NCBI GenBank assembly: GCA_947631925.1
Contig: CANRNE010000001.1
Span: 116,030 to 180,029 of the forward strand
Reading direction: 5' to 3'
Source: an uncultured Clostridia bacterium
GTDB taxonomy: Bacteria > Bacillota > Clostridia > Christensenellales > Borkfalkiaceae
DNA length: 64,000 nt
Below the pieces are notes generated by a model that saw only the letters and a list, made by a program, of their open reading frames with translations, did no database searches and was not told the DNA's origin. The position numbers and the translations under genes are program-made. Below, in pieces: positions 9,001 to 15,424 of this stretch; within the stretch, counting starts at the first letter, position 1, and the number at the start of each line of letters is the position of its first letter.

Positions 9001-10157
9001 GCCGTGACGGTGACCGTGATGTCCTCCGTGCCTGCGGGCATTTCACCGACAAAATAGAATGTTTCTTTCCCCTCATCAAATTCGAGGACTTTCTTCGAGG
9101 AGATGCTGTATTCGACGTTTTTAATCTTTTGGTTGGTGTTCTCGGGCTCGAACCCGGCCGCAAAGGGAATTTCAAGCGGTTTTATTGCGGTGTTTTGGTT
9201 GGCGTCGTAATATTCGTCGAAATCGACGGTGTACATTTTCTTCTCGAAGAGCGGCAGGCGGTAGTAGTGGAGCGTGGAGACGTACTCGACGGAGGTAGAC
9301 ACCTGTGCGTTGCCGAAATCCGTAGCCGTCGCCGTAATGGTGACTTTGCCGACCTTGAAGAATGTAATCTGCCCCTGCTCATTCACCGTGGCGATGTCGG
9401 GATCATCGGAGGTGTAGGCGATTGTGACGTCCGCATCGAGCGGGCTCTGTATGATCTTGGGGAATTGAGCCGTTTCGAGCGCCGTTTCGACGCGTTTGAC
9501 GCCGGTTTCGGTCTTGATCTCGTCGATTGCGCTGTGGCATTTGATTGTGACGGAATCGAAAATCTCCTCGTTTTCCACCGAGGTGGCGGTGATGGTCGCT
9601 TCGCCATACCCCCTTGCCTCGATGATGCCCGTTTCGCTGATGGCAAGGATCCCGGGGTTTGAAGTCGTCCACTTGATGCCCACCTCCTTTGCCTCCCGCG
9701 GATAAATCACAGCGGCAAGTTGCTTCGTGTTTGCCTCATACATATCGGTCGGGCAATCCTCGGTGATTTCGATCTTATGCACAGCGTCGTCGGTCACGAG
9801 CACACGGCGGCGATCCTTTTTCAGGTTATCCTCCGCGCTCATGACATTGATATATGTCTCGCCGTAAAATTTTGCAACAACCCTGCCGCTTGCATCCACG
9901 GTGGCGATGCTTTCGTCGTCCATCGAGAAGATGAGGTCGCGGTTCTTCGCCTTGAGCGGCAACACGTTGACTTCAAGTTGTTCGGCGGGAGGGTTCTCCT
10001 CGTCGTCCATGACAAGCACCAGAGTGTCGTCGTCGACGAATTCCACCCGATCTACATAGATATGGGTCGTGAGCGCCTTGATGGCTCCGCTCACGAGCAA
10101 GATTGCAAGAATGATGAGTGGCAACAAAATGATCGTGGATATCATCAACTTTTTCAT
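3075..10157 (-). CDS. Giant (2,360 aa) membrane-anchored Ig-like repeat surface protein
   Basis: The N-terminus has one hydrophobic helix (about residues 4-27), a signal-anchor. Residues about 30-300 are BIG2-like Ig domains (patterns such as ESIATVDASGRVVAKFYGE and DIATVNEQGQITFFKVGKVTITATA). Residues about 400-1350 hold three tandem modules of about 305-325 residues, each with a basic RTLxRNAE-like start, an HTDxxxYxLxG segment, a KGGFxTVTxTV segment, and YTxxIYVDxxVSxxDxxV. Residues about 1900-2300 contain short polar beta-rich runs (VIKGSNPK, NIVMTECGTSIQ) suggesting a right-handed beta-helix. No sortase motif or C-terminal anchor is seen. It is the last gene of an operon with an ABC-2 exporter, starting 11 bases after the permease stop. 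Likely role is adhesion or glycan contact at the cell surface; no enzyme motif was recognised. Confidence 0.8.
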   Translation of the reverse strand: MKKLMISTIILLPLIILAILLVSGAIKALTTHIYVDRVEFVDDDTLVLVMDDEENPPAEQLEVNVLPLKAKNRDLIFSMDDESIATVDASGRVVAKFYGETYINVMSAEDNLKKDRRRVLVTDDAVHKIEITEDCPTDMYEANTKQLAAVIYPREAKEVGIKWTTSNPGILAISETGIIEARGYGEATITATSVENEEIFDSVTIKCHSAIDEIKTETGVKRVETALETAQFPKIIQSPLDADVTIAYTSDDPDIATVNEQGQITFFKVGKVTITATATDFGNAQVSTSVEYVSTLHYYRLPLFEKKMYTVDFDEYYDANQNTAIKPLEIPFAAGFEPENTNQKIKNVEYSISSKKVLEFDEGKETFYFVGEMPAGTEDITVTVTAEVYDTETNELTEKTDSFTLTVQRRAQSIAVGYNGTENAQTIVLSDKTLIFGTGSGATAPVIVFPANHTDKLSYALENAEGTATISGDTLTFRKAGTVNVLVSCKYTESSEAHAQSRITVSYAPAIAAEHKKPVTVTPPQDEGQQPAKQQVLLAMENDIKEAGILYFAEPAGHTVTYAADNDIVQVKKEETTGAWTVTPQKGGFATVTITVSPAPAVANAPFSAAGSGDPDGTTVYTVEIYVDKHISAEDLSVAMNGKPAAGPFFGATGASVSYEFTAADTDSAMAGKVLYVTYSGLTAPECGEENSTMASGNIPFPENINSLAVTFGVKYGGKASEFGAEDALPTVMRTLKRNAERITFSYKGTTVSDVTTTGSTLTFKTSKTTVAGEVYVEILPAGHTDTVKYSLTGNNATIDETSGELKFTGSEACTVTVKIQLVGMDGKISVSEEIEVHYTPRGKQDKEVTLPEDDKTELNLLLFMNGTGTDKGKIVYVLPAGAEVQCTPQNDVVSVAEENGEWTITPQKGGFGTVKYKVTGGGTDKEYTINVYVNRAVTADNFTVTLQDTPAAEGVYGTTKTAVSFTVTVNCPEGAMAGKQIYVKYNGALQATGAQNSNTLTGTISFSAESSTLPVEFGVQYTPDTSAYEPEKSDDVALSSVMRTLERNAESIAVRYGNVETERIVTHDSALNFREDVQIDVLPENHTDTFAYELEGDGNGIAAVEDGELKFTGSGTVTLIIKTVRNDVETCRETITVTYEPLDGNKEITLDTDTQYVVLKYGSEEGRIYFTVPKDVTNINYTLKNTDSAIDAAQTQLEYGDETSGVYHIVPKNGGFATLTVTVVGGDKDATYTINIYVDAPVSLDDFDVKFNNVIYADGVEFTTSKTSVTYIFSAQTTSVTYKNNSKKGKEVRVAINGADQGSPLSFNPFGKSATFQFDGENTTYTFICTVQYTDAVADYGLHDVVETDNGPARTTRTVITTNGKLNAAPTVTYNGGELKTGDNATALEFEDIGKEITFTVEKETLNPADYQLSTILFEGDKSYVGFSTSGYTFTLTAKKCTQQTQKYQLSIGEQVFNLNITVRAKAQEIQVTCGKTVLGDCQKHQTLLGELTFTVKAGRLDGEPVTNPALEYNDGSDWQPFENGQYTLNGLVVDGDAKSVEFRTTDGSDVNFRLLVERVRLTDFSLEVRIDLGDGNAPIAIGREKSVLDAGGSLQYVLPARMTGTVALYIVADGEYLGGFGTDDVQFKEIIPAQWQSVDWAIEHTLISTGNERLPHANINLVLPSEMSGSASVEIGGGASCVPQCTITFTSGTSLAWIEFPGFDGNNGTDVYKGYQQVRVFAKHSYYKVGETYKTVDYFRIPVSAYADVVAMKDKNKMTDFTGLTWKLTSYTDNAATQAVVVTQMGNIVTYNGVEYTVEGDGDSVVLKKGEEIIVEGGKYKDADVTKHVPWIDPVSEAAEGYIRVYFGAFTGLSESDVQNDLFGNFGEKKGWEKPYKEDPRNIKGDPIIPSAGAYSFLRLEGGDGAVGGVNAHFNFNVIEDPDSDAANNLVNVFDANGYYKYSNIVLQENLYGEGELTGEEKLSAEAEGKGLYLKETGNLGKTLLYGNGYQVNLEAFNASIVADMNSHPSNYPNGYNESSAVTFNRAYNAVIKGSNPKDELSGKIQTTNLHMADAYYCDLSYYYKFNPAGNTFCTKNTVFSCIPKTAVQLYYDNLTMYAENIVMTECGTSIQADNTSQQNIKIYYKGAIDILNYFNQPMLSNMNALVGGFFDEVVPNVINYFEWHGQNIEANASTLSGADKIYVNILAFAASDLNDKVFVWNGNGYGNMGSATLKNGSKIVSKTLVDYMSYHYYAATYETVDANGARLDKATINFANNKFTGKADLNHLFEGDRIRLQCQFKDVGVKNYEHIKWHKQEVYRDKSLLEGRKTHAEDLRDSLKNTQWADGSYVDGGGAVHAAAELTALISEAVIPTKRAY

Positions 10158-10168
10158 GGCGTACCTCT

Positions 10169-11785
10169 TTAGACCTCGATTTTCCGATACTTTTTATCCG
10201 CCGTAAACCAGAGCACGGCAAAATTCACCGCCGCATAGAAGACTGCGGTCGCCACTGCGATGAGATAGGCCGCGGTCGTCCCGTTTCCGGCGCCGTCGGG
10301 GAGAATGATGCAGAGCGCGCCCAAGAGCGCGGCAACAACAAGCCCGATGAGCAACATATATGTGATATTGATTTCCTCCGCCTCGCCGTTCGCCTTGGGC
10401 TTCAAGTTGGGATTGGCAAGGTTCAGGTTGATGCCGTTGAACACCAGCCCCGCGGCAAGCACAGCTTGGGTCACCACGAGTACAGCCATCTCCGCGCCGT
10501 TCAAAAACTTCAAACTCGCCATGACGATTGCGCTAATCGCAAGCGCGACGAGGCTCACCGCAATGTTCAAAAGCCCCTTGATGAGCAGTTGCTTCCTGTA
10601 CCCCACGGGCACCAACTTTGTGATGTAGAACTTCTTCCCCTCCACGCTGAGGATAGATCCCGTGAAGGAGCAGATCATCGCCATGAACACGGCGATGACG
10701 AGCATCGAAACGCCAAAGTTGAACCCGGGACCGATTTGCGCCTCGCTGACGATCGACACGAGCCTGTTGCAGAAAAATACCATGACGGGTGTGGAGATTG
10801 CAACGCCGAGGTAGAAATAAGAATACGTCTTTGTCCGCAGGATCTCCTTGAACTGATAGCGGAAAATGGCACGCGAACTGCTGTAACCGTCCTCCCGGGT
10901 ATGCTTCACCCGCACGCCGAAGCCGCTATCCAGCGCCTTGTTCCGAAAACTCGTGCTAACGACGCGCGCAAGCGCCACTCCGCCCGCGATGAGAACGGCG
11001 GACGCCCCGAGGAGCACCCCGATGCCGAGACCGAACCGCTCGAAAAAGATTATGTTACCGAGGTAGTACGCGGGATTATAATATACATCCATCCCGGTAA
11101 GCAGCCTGTTCCATATCTCCAAAGTGCCTTCTCCCCAATTCCTGTGGATGAAGAACTGTGCGAGGGCCGTGAGGATGTAGTCGTACAGAATGAACGCCCC
11201 CACCAATGCCGCGACGAACACGCCGAGCATGACGAACGTGTGGCGTTCAAACAGCGAGGCGAGGTACATCAAGGGGATCGCAATGAAGATGGAGAGCGCA
11301 AAAGGAATGAGCGGCATGAACAGCGCACCCAAGAGGATCCCCATCATATAGACGAAGGTGATGCACTTCATCGCCACGCCGAACATAATCATCACGGGGA
11401 TGACCAAAGCCGCCGAATAGATGGCGAGGTCGATGTAATTCAATATGAGATAGCAGATGAACTGTTTGAACGGGCTCAGGGGGAAGCGAGCCGTGATGAA
11501 GAGATCCGCAGGACGGTAGAGCCGCTTCATCTGCATTCCCGTCGCCGCGACCGTCAGCCCTATCATGATAATGGTAAGATAGAGCCCCGCGAGCCGCTTC
11601 GCCGGCACATCGATCTCTTCCTTGATAAACGCCGCGTTCAGAACATAGGTGAGCACCAAAACAAGCGCAAGCGCAACGAGAACGGCAAGAAAAGCGGCAA
11701 CCGTCGTCATGATGGCGCTTGCCTTGCTGTTGTTGCGGTTGAATCCCCACTTCAATTTGAGTTGTAAACGGATAAACTCACGCAT
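10169..11785 (-). CDS. ABC-2 type transporter permease
   Basis: 538-residue polytopic membrane protein with about a dozen hydrophobic segments, for example VAAFLAVLVALALVLVLTYV near residue 30. A basic N-terminus precedes the first helix. The polar loops include the QFKEILRTKTYSYFY patch typical of large ABC-2 permeases paired with a separate ATPase. Its start overlaps the end of the ATPase gene by 8 bases and it ends 11 bases before the giant surface-protein gene, so the three genes form one operon. The substrate is unknown. It may serve export or membrane organisation linked to the giant protein, or act on a peptide or lipid independently; the operon alone does not decide this. Confidence 0.8.
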   Translation of the reverse strand: MREFIRLQLKLKWGFNRNNSKASAIMTTVAAFLAVLVALALVLVLTYVLNAAFIKEEIDVPAKRLAGLYLTIIMIGLTVAATGMQMKRLYRPADLFITARFPLSPFKQFICYLILNYIDLAIYSAALVIPVMIMFGVAMKCITFVYMMGILLGALFMPLIPFALSIFIAIPLMYLASLFERHTFVMLGVFVAALVGAFILYDYILTALAQFFIHRNWGEGTLEIWNRLLTGMDVYYNPAYYLGNIIFFERFGLGIGVLLGASAVLIAGGVALARVVSTSFRNKALDSGFGVRVKHTREDGYSSSRAIFRYQFKEILRTKTYSYFYLGVAISTPVMVFFCNRLVSIVSEAQIGPGFNFGVSMLVIAVFMAMICSFTGSILSVEGKKFYITKLVPVGYRKQLLIKGLLNIAVSLVALAISAIVMASLKFLNGAEMAVLVVTQAVLAAGLVFNGINLNLANPNLKPKANGEAEEINITYMLLIGLVVAALLGALCIILPDGAGNGTTAAYLIAVATAVFYAAVNFAVLWFTADKKYRKIEV

Positions 11786-12611
11786 CCTCTTTTACCTCGT
11801 TCAGCGCGGTATAATATCCGCTCAAGTCGAAATCCGTCTCCTTGGTGAGATCGACGATGTTCGCCACCTCTCCCTGCTTGATAAATACGACCTTATCGCA
11901 CGTCTTTTTGACAACCTCCAGGTTGTGCGACGAGAAGAGAACGGCGTGCTCGCTATCCGCATAGGAACGGATATACTCGCAGAGGAGCGCCATCGTCTGA
12001 TGGTCGAGACCCACCATGGGTTCATCGAGAATCCAAAGTTTGGGTCTGTGCGTGATGGCGCCCAGGATGCAGATTTTTTGCCGCATCCCGTGCGAATAGC
12101 CCGCAATCTGCGCATCCAACGCATAGGCAATCTCAAACCGCTTGGCGAGTTCCCCCGTCACATACTGCTTCTGCTGCTTGGTCGCCCCATACAGACTCCC
12201 GATATAGTTGATATATTCCCTGCCCGTGAGCTTCTCGTAGACGGAGTGGTCGTCGGGCACATACCCGATGAGGCGCTTGGCGTCCTCCGACTGCTTGGCG
12301 ATATCGTAGCCGCCCACCTTGATGGTTCCCTCTGCAAAGGGCAAAACGCCGATGACACTCTTGATGATGGTGGACTTGCCCGCGCCGTTGCTCCCGACGA
12401 GCCCGACAACTTCCCCCGCCGACACCGTGAAATTTACGTGCCGCGCGGAATAGCGCTCGTTGTTCCTGTATTTCTTTGAAAAATCAGTAACTTCCAGCAT
12501 ATACTTGTTTCCCGACCCCGTGACTGCCGAAACGGATGTATTTTCGGCTTCCGCCTGCTTGGATGCGGATGCCTTTCCCGTTTGCACCTTGGGGTTCTCC
12601 TTTTGTCCCAT
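11778..12611 (-). CDS. ABC transporter ATP-binding protein
   Basis: 277 residues. Walker A GSNGAGKS (about 73-80), signature YSHGMRQK (about 172-179), Walker B LWILDEP (about 192-198) and a switch histidine in FSSHN are all intact. An extra polar tail of about 37 residues precedes the nucleotide-binding domain. The start ATG at 12611 is supported by AAAGGAGG upstream; a later start near residue 38 would remove the tail but lacks a comparable site. It energises the permease encoded next (8-base overlap). Confidence 0.9.
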   Translation of the reverse strand: MGQKENPKVQTGKASASKQAEAENTSVSAVTGSGNKYMLEVTDFSKKYRNNERYSARHVNFTVSAGEVVGLVGSNGAGKSTIIKSVIGVLPFAEGTIKVGGYDIAKQSEDAKRLIGYVPDDHSVYEKLTGREYINYIGSLYGATKQQKQYVTGELAKRFEIAYALDAQIAGYSHGMRQKICILGAITHRPKLWILDEPMVGLDHQTMALLCEYIRSYADSEHAVLFSSHNLEVVKKTCDKVVFIKQGEVANIVDLTKETDFDLSGYYTALNEVKEDA

Positions 12612-12838
12612 GTCAGTTTGCCTCCTTTGCTTCTTCCTATGAATTTTTCATGGTTTTTCGCCTGCTTTTTCTACCGTCGAGCGTCTGAAAACATCGATGA
12701 TCCGTCAATTTTTTATCGGCCTCGACGGCTTTTTTACAGCATAGCAAGCCCGGTATAGATTTCACTCGCCCCATCCTCCCTTTTTGCGGAAATTTGTTGG
12801 GGGGAGGGGTGAGTTTTCCACAAAATCGGGCAATTGCT

Positions 12839-12867
12839 ATTCTATTATGCCCCCTCCCGTCTGTCAA
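12839..12867 (-). promoter_or_regulatory. Promoter of the ABC exporter/giant protein operon
   Basis: TTGACA (12867-12862), 17-base spacer, TAGAAT (12844-12839) on the minus strand. It leaves a long leader of about 220 nt before the ATPase start. Confidence 0.65.
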
Positions 12868-13096
12868 GCGTTTGTTCACTCTTTTTCCGAAAATTCGACA
12901 TTTTTCGCGTCAGTTATCCACTTAATCTTTCCATAGTTTGTATCTTAAAATTTCCAAAGTAGAGATCCCCACATGAAATACCGCTTGATTTGAGAAACTT
13001 CGTTTTTCGCGTCGGAAACTTCCGATGTTTTTATTTTGCCTTTCGTCATGGCAACCGTAGCACAGGATTAATCGGAAGAAATCAGGTGATCTATTG

Positions 13097-13163
13097 GGGT
13101 TGCGGCACGGTCACCAAGTGAGACCCGGTAGAACCCGTAAAAAGGTCCTGTTGGGGGCTTTTT
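13097..13163 (+). repeat. tRNA-Glu tail/terminator repeat, copy C
   Basis: GGGGTTGCGGCACGGTCACC corresponds to the end of the T-arm, the acceptor 3' strand and CCA of tRNA-Glu with small deletions. It is followed by AAGTGAGACCC and a GTAGAACCCG / CCTGTTGGGGGCTTTTTA hairpin. It reads as a decayed tRNA 3' end plus terminator. Confidence 0.8.
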
Positions 13164-13406
13164 ATTCAAAACCTTCTTCCGTTTTCGGGAAAGAGGCCTC
13201 GTGGGGGGCACTCTGTCCGGGGTGGCTTTGCATAAAACGCCCAAGATTGCTGCGGGTTTTTCTGTTGATGCCCCGTCCCCCGATTTTTTTGGGATGAGAG
13301 GGCCCGAATACTTCAATTTTTTTGGCCATGCGGGCCGTTCGCCCGCAAAATTTTTTTCGAATCGGGAAAAAGGGACACAATTGCAAAACACAGGGCCGAA
13401 AAAAGA

Positions 13407-13415
13407 TGGTATAAT
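13407..13415 (+). promoter_or_regulatory. Extended -10 promoter of the AraC-type regulator
   Basis: TGGTATAAT, 27 bases before the start codon. No good -35 at the right distance. Confidence 0.5.
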
Positions 13416-13441
13416 GGAAAAAAATCCATACGGAGGTCAAC

Positions 13442-14368
13442 ATGAAAAACAAACGCAAGGTACAAAAAAGCTATTTGTGGTTGATAATGCCCGTGCTCGA
13501 ATGGTTTTATCGGGAGACGGGCATCACAATCACCGTACTGGACAGGGACGGCAACCCGGTTGCGCACTGCGGCGGCGGTGTCAAAATTTGTCGGTACATC
13601 CGCCAAAAGCTGTGCGAAGACTGCAAAAATTGCGACGAAGACGCCCTCGAGCTCCTCTTAAAAGACCCCGACCGGTGCTGCAAGTATCTCTGTCATGCGG
13701 GGCTCTCGGAAGCCGCGGCCCTCGTCCGTTCCGAGGACGGCGACTATGACGGCTACATCATCATCGGGAAATACCTGACGGAGGAGACCTTGGCGGCCTC
13801 GAAGGCGCGGCTTAAAGCGCTTCTCGAAACGACCGGCGTCAATGCACCCGCTGTGCGCAGAGAAGCCGAGGCGCTCGTTCCCCTGACAAACGAGGAGCAA
13901 GACCATGCACTGTGGTGCCTTTCGGAAGTCGCGCGGCGCATTGCGGCGATGGGGTGCCTGAAGGGCTTTCGCAACCCCGACGTCCGCCATGCGGTCCAAA
14001 TGGTCAACATTGATGAGCGGCAGGCGACTTGCAAGGATCTGTATGAAGAAATCTATGCAACACGGCGGTCCGCGAAGGGGATTTTCGAAGAAGCGTGCGG
14101 CGAAAGTCCCGCAGTGTTTCTCACGCAGCGCAAGATGATGCGGGCCGAGGACCTGCTCATGAACACGAATGAAAGTGTAAGAACAATTTCCGGGTGGCTC
14201 GGGTACGACCTGTATTCCTTTACGAGATTCTTCAAGCGGCACTGCGGAGATACGCCGGGGCATTTCAGAAGGTATGGCGCAGAAGACGACGTCGCAAGCG
14301 ACGAGGACATGAAAAAGGACACCGTGCCCTTTCGCAATCGCGTCCCGAAGGACGACAAAAAACATTGA
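13442..14368 (+). CDS. PocR-domain AraC family transcriptional regulator
   Basis: 308 residues. The N-terminal half (about 10-150) is cysteine-rich with CRYIRQKLCEDCKNC and later CCKYLCHAGL, the pattern of the PocR sensory domain. That domain is found in regulators of propanediol use and in other ligand-responsive AraC proteins. About residues 190-285 carry a two-helix-turn-helix AraC domain (YATRRSAKGIFEEACGESP, then SVRTISGWLGYDLYSFTRFF). The start has CGGAGG 5 bases upstream. The protein probably senses a small molecule in the cytoplasm and activates nearby or distant genes. Its neighbours are the ABC/giant-protein operon (divergent) and the GH3 locus (convergent), either of which could be a target. 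Confidence 0.85.
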   Translation: MKNKRKVQKSYLWLIMPVLEWFYRETGITITVLDRDGNPVAHCGGGVKICRYIRQKLCEDCKNCDEDALELLLKDPDRCCKYLCHAGLSEAAALVRSEDGDYDGYIIIGKYLTEETLAASKARLKALLETTGVNAPAVRREAEALVPLTNEEQDHALWCLSEVARRIAAMGCLKGFRNPDVRHAVQMVNIDERQATCKDLYEEIYATRRSAKGIFEEACGESPAVFLTQRKMMRAEDLLMNTNESVRTISGWLGYDLYSFTRFFKRHCGDTPGHFRRYGAEDDVASDEDMKKDTVPFRNRVPKDDKKH

Positions 14369-14693
14369 ATGAGTTTTCCAAGCGCCTGTCGGTTAAAAAA
14401 CGGCAGGCAAAATTGTGCGCGCATGGAACTCTCTGCAAGTGTTTTGTAACGCCGCACCGCGGACATGGTATCCCCGTTTTATGCCATTGCGGTCGCGATT
14501 GCCGTTTTTGCCCTCAAAAACAGCCGCCGCTTGCGGCATGTCCGAGCGAGCTGATTTGTCAAAGAAAAAACGGCGGGAGACCCGCCGTTTTTTCTTTGTA
14601 ACCTGCCCGAGAGGGGGGCGTATCCTCGGCCATCCGAACGGCTGCCCGAAGATGCGCCCCGAATAAATCAGGAGAGAGGAGGTTTTGGAGGAG
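14369..14693. other. Convergent intergenic region
   Basis: Lies between the AraC gene and the convergent GH3 operon. It contains a weak hairpin right after the AraC gene (about 14383-14408) and the strong terminator at 14561-14597. No gene recognised. Confidence 0.5.
14561..14597. terminator. Bidirectional intrinsic terminator
   Basis: Arms AACGGCGGG and CCCGCCGTT around AGA, with A-run before and T-run after, so it can stop transcription from the AraC side and from the GH3 operon side. Confidence 0.85.
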
Positions 14694-15137
14694 TTATTGG
14701 GGCAAGTTGTTGTCGGTTGTTTGCTCTGCCGCGGCCTTCTTTTTGCCGAAGCGGAAGATTGCGAGAAGGCTCAGCAGCATTGCAACCAGCATTGCGATGA
14801 TGGAGAGGATATAGGCGAAGCTATAGGTGTTGCCGTCGATGCCCATCATGACGTTTACGATATAACCCGCCTGCGTAAATCCCCACATGGCAGCGGAGAG
14901 CAGATAGAGGAAGAAGGCAAACATCTTGAGGAGGCTGTTCTGAAAGAAGACGGCGACGCAGTTCACGACAATCCCGAGCGCGATGGGCAGATAGACAAGC
15001 ACGGAGATGTGGGTATCCGTCATACTCGACTTATCCTCTGCGGAAACGAGGTAACAGATGAGCGCAACAATCCCGAAAAGCAAGGCTATCGCGTTGAGAA
15101 GGTCGGGGATGCCTCTCTTTTTGAAGAAATCACGCAT
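14694..15137 (-). CDS. Four-helix membrane protein of the GH3 operon
   Basis: 147 residues with four hydrophobic segments (starting near residues 12, 45, 68 and 105) and a lysine-rich cytoplasmic tail (FGKKKAAAEQ). It resembles no family I can name. Its ATG overlaps the TGA of the preceding GH3 C-terminal frame (TGATG), so it is coupled to the glycosidase and probably works with it at the membrane. Confidence 0.65.
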   Translation of the reverse strand: MRDFFKKRGIPDLLNAIALLFGIVALICYLVSAEDKSSMTDTHISVLVYLPIALGIVVNCVAVFFQNSLLKMFAFFLYLLSAAMWGFTQAGYIVNVMMGIDGNTYSFAYILSIIAMLVAMLLSLLAIFRFGKKKAAAEQTTDNNLPQ

Positions 15138-15424
15138 CAGTCTTTCCTTCCTTTCCCGTATTTTTCCGGATGCTTTTTCTCATCGAGCTGGCGGAGTACC
15201 ACCCAGACGATGCCTGCCGCAGCGACCACGCCCGCGACGACGTCGAACACGATGAGGGCGATGGTCCACGGGGACATGTCGTAGTACGCATAGGAACCGG
15301 GCAGGATGCCGTTGAATGCCGCGCTGTTGACGACGGTGTAGGAGATGTTCTTGATGGCCGTTCTTGCCGCCCACTGTGCGGTGGCGGTGTCGAGGTCATT
15401 GAGCGTAGTGGTGCGCATGCCCAT
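15137..15424 (-). CDS. C-terminal part of the split GH3 protein (last helix plus membrane anchor)
   Basis: This 95-codon frame directly continues the upstream GH3 frame; the only interruption is the TGA at 15427-15425. It begins MGMRTTTLND, then TAQWAARTAIKNISYTVVNS, the last part of a GH3 barrel, and a membrane helix (about residues 52-78) before a lysine-rich tail. The second GH3 protein of this window has the same layout without interruption and reads GNDLW where this one reads GNDL-stop. It could be made by readthrough, by re-initiation at its own ATG (15424), or not at all. Confidence 0.6.
   Translation of the reverse strand: MGMRTTTLNDLDTATAQWAARTAIKNISYTVVNSAAFNGILPGSYAYYDMSPWTIALIVFDVVAGVVAAAGIVWVVLRQLDEKKHPEKYGKGRKD

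Larger units (their letters stand above)
12612..13440. other. Intergenic region: operon leader, tRNA-tail remnant and AraC promoter
   Basis: Holds the leader of the ABC operon, in which CCGTCGAG (12674-12681) can pair with CTCGACGG (12722-12729). It also holds the third tRNA-tail copy (13097-13163) and an extended -10 promoter at 13407-13415. A short minus-strand frame ending at 12637 has a GGGAGG box but no recognisable product. I see no other gene. Confidence 0.5.

Noticed and set aside
7314..9662. 782-codon plus-strand open frame opposite the giant protein
   Set aside because: Shadow of the GC-rich repeat gene on the minus strand; low-complexity Arg/Asp/Gly content and no domain.
12637..12879. 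80-codon minus-strand frame in the ABC operon leader
   Set aside because: No family, overlaps the promoter; a shorter version has a weak ribosome binding site but no other support.
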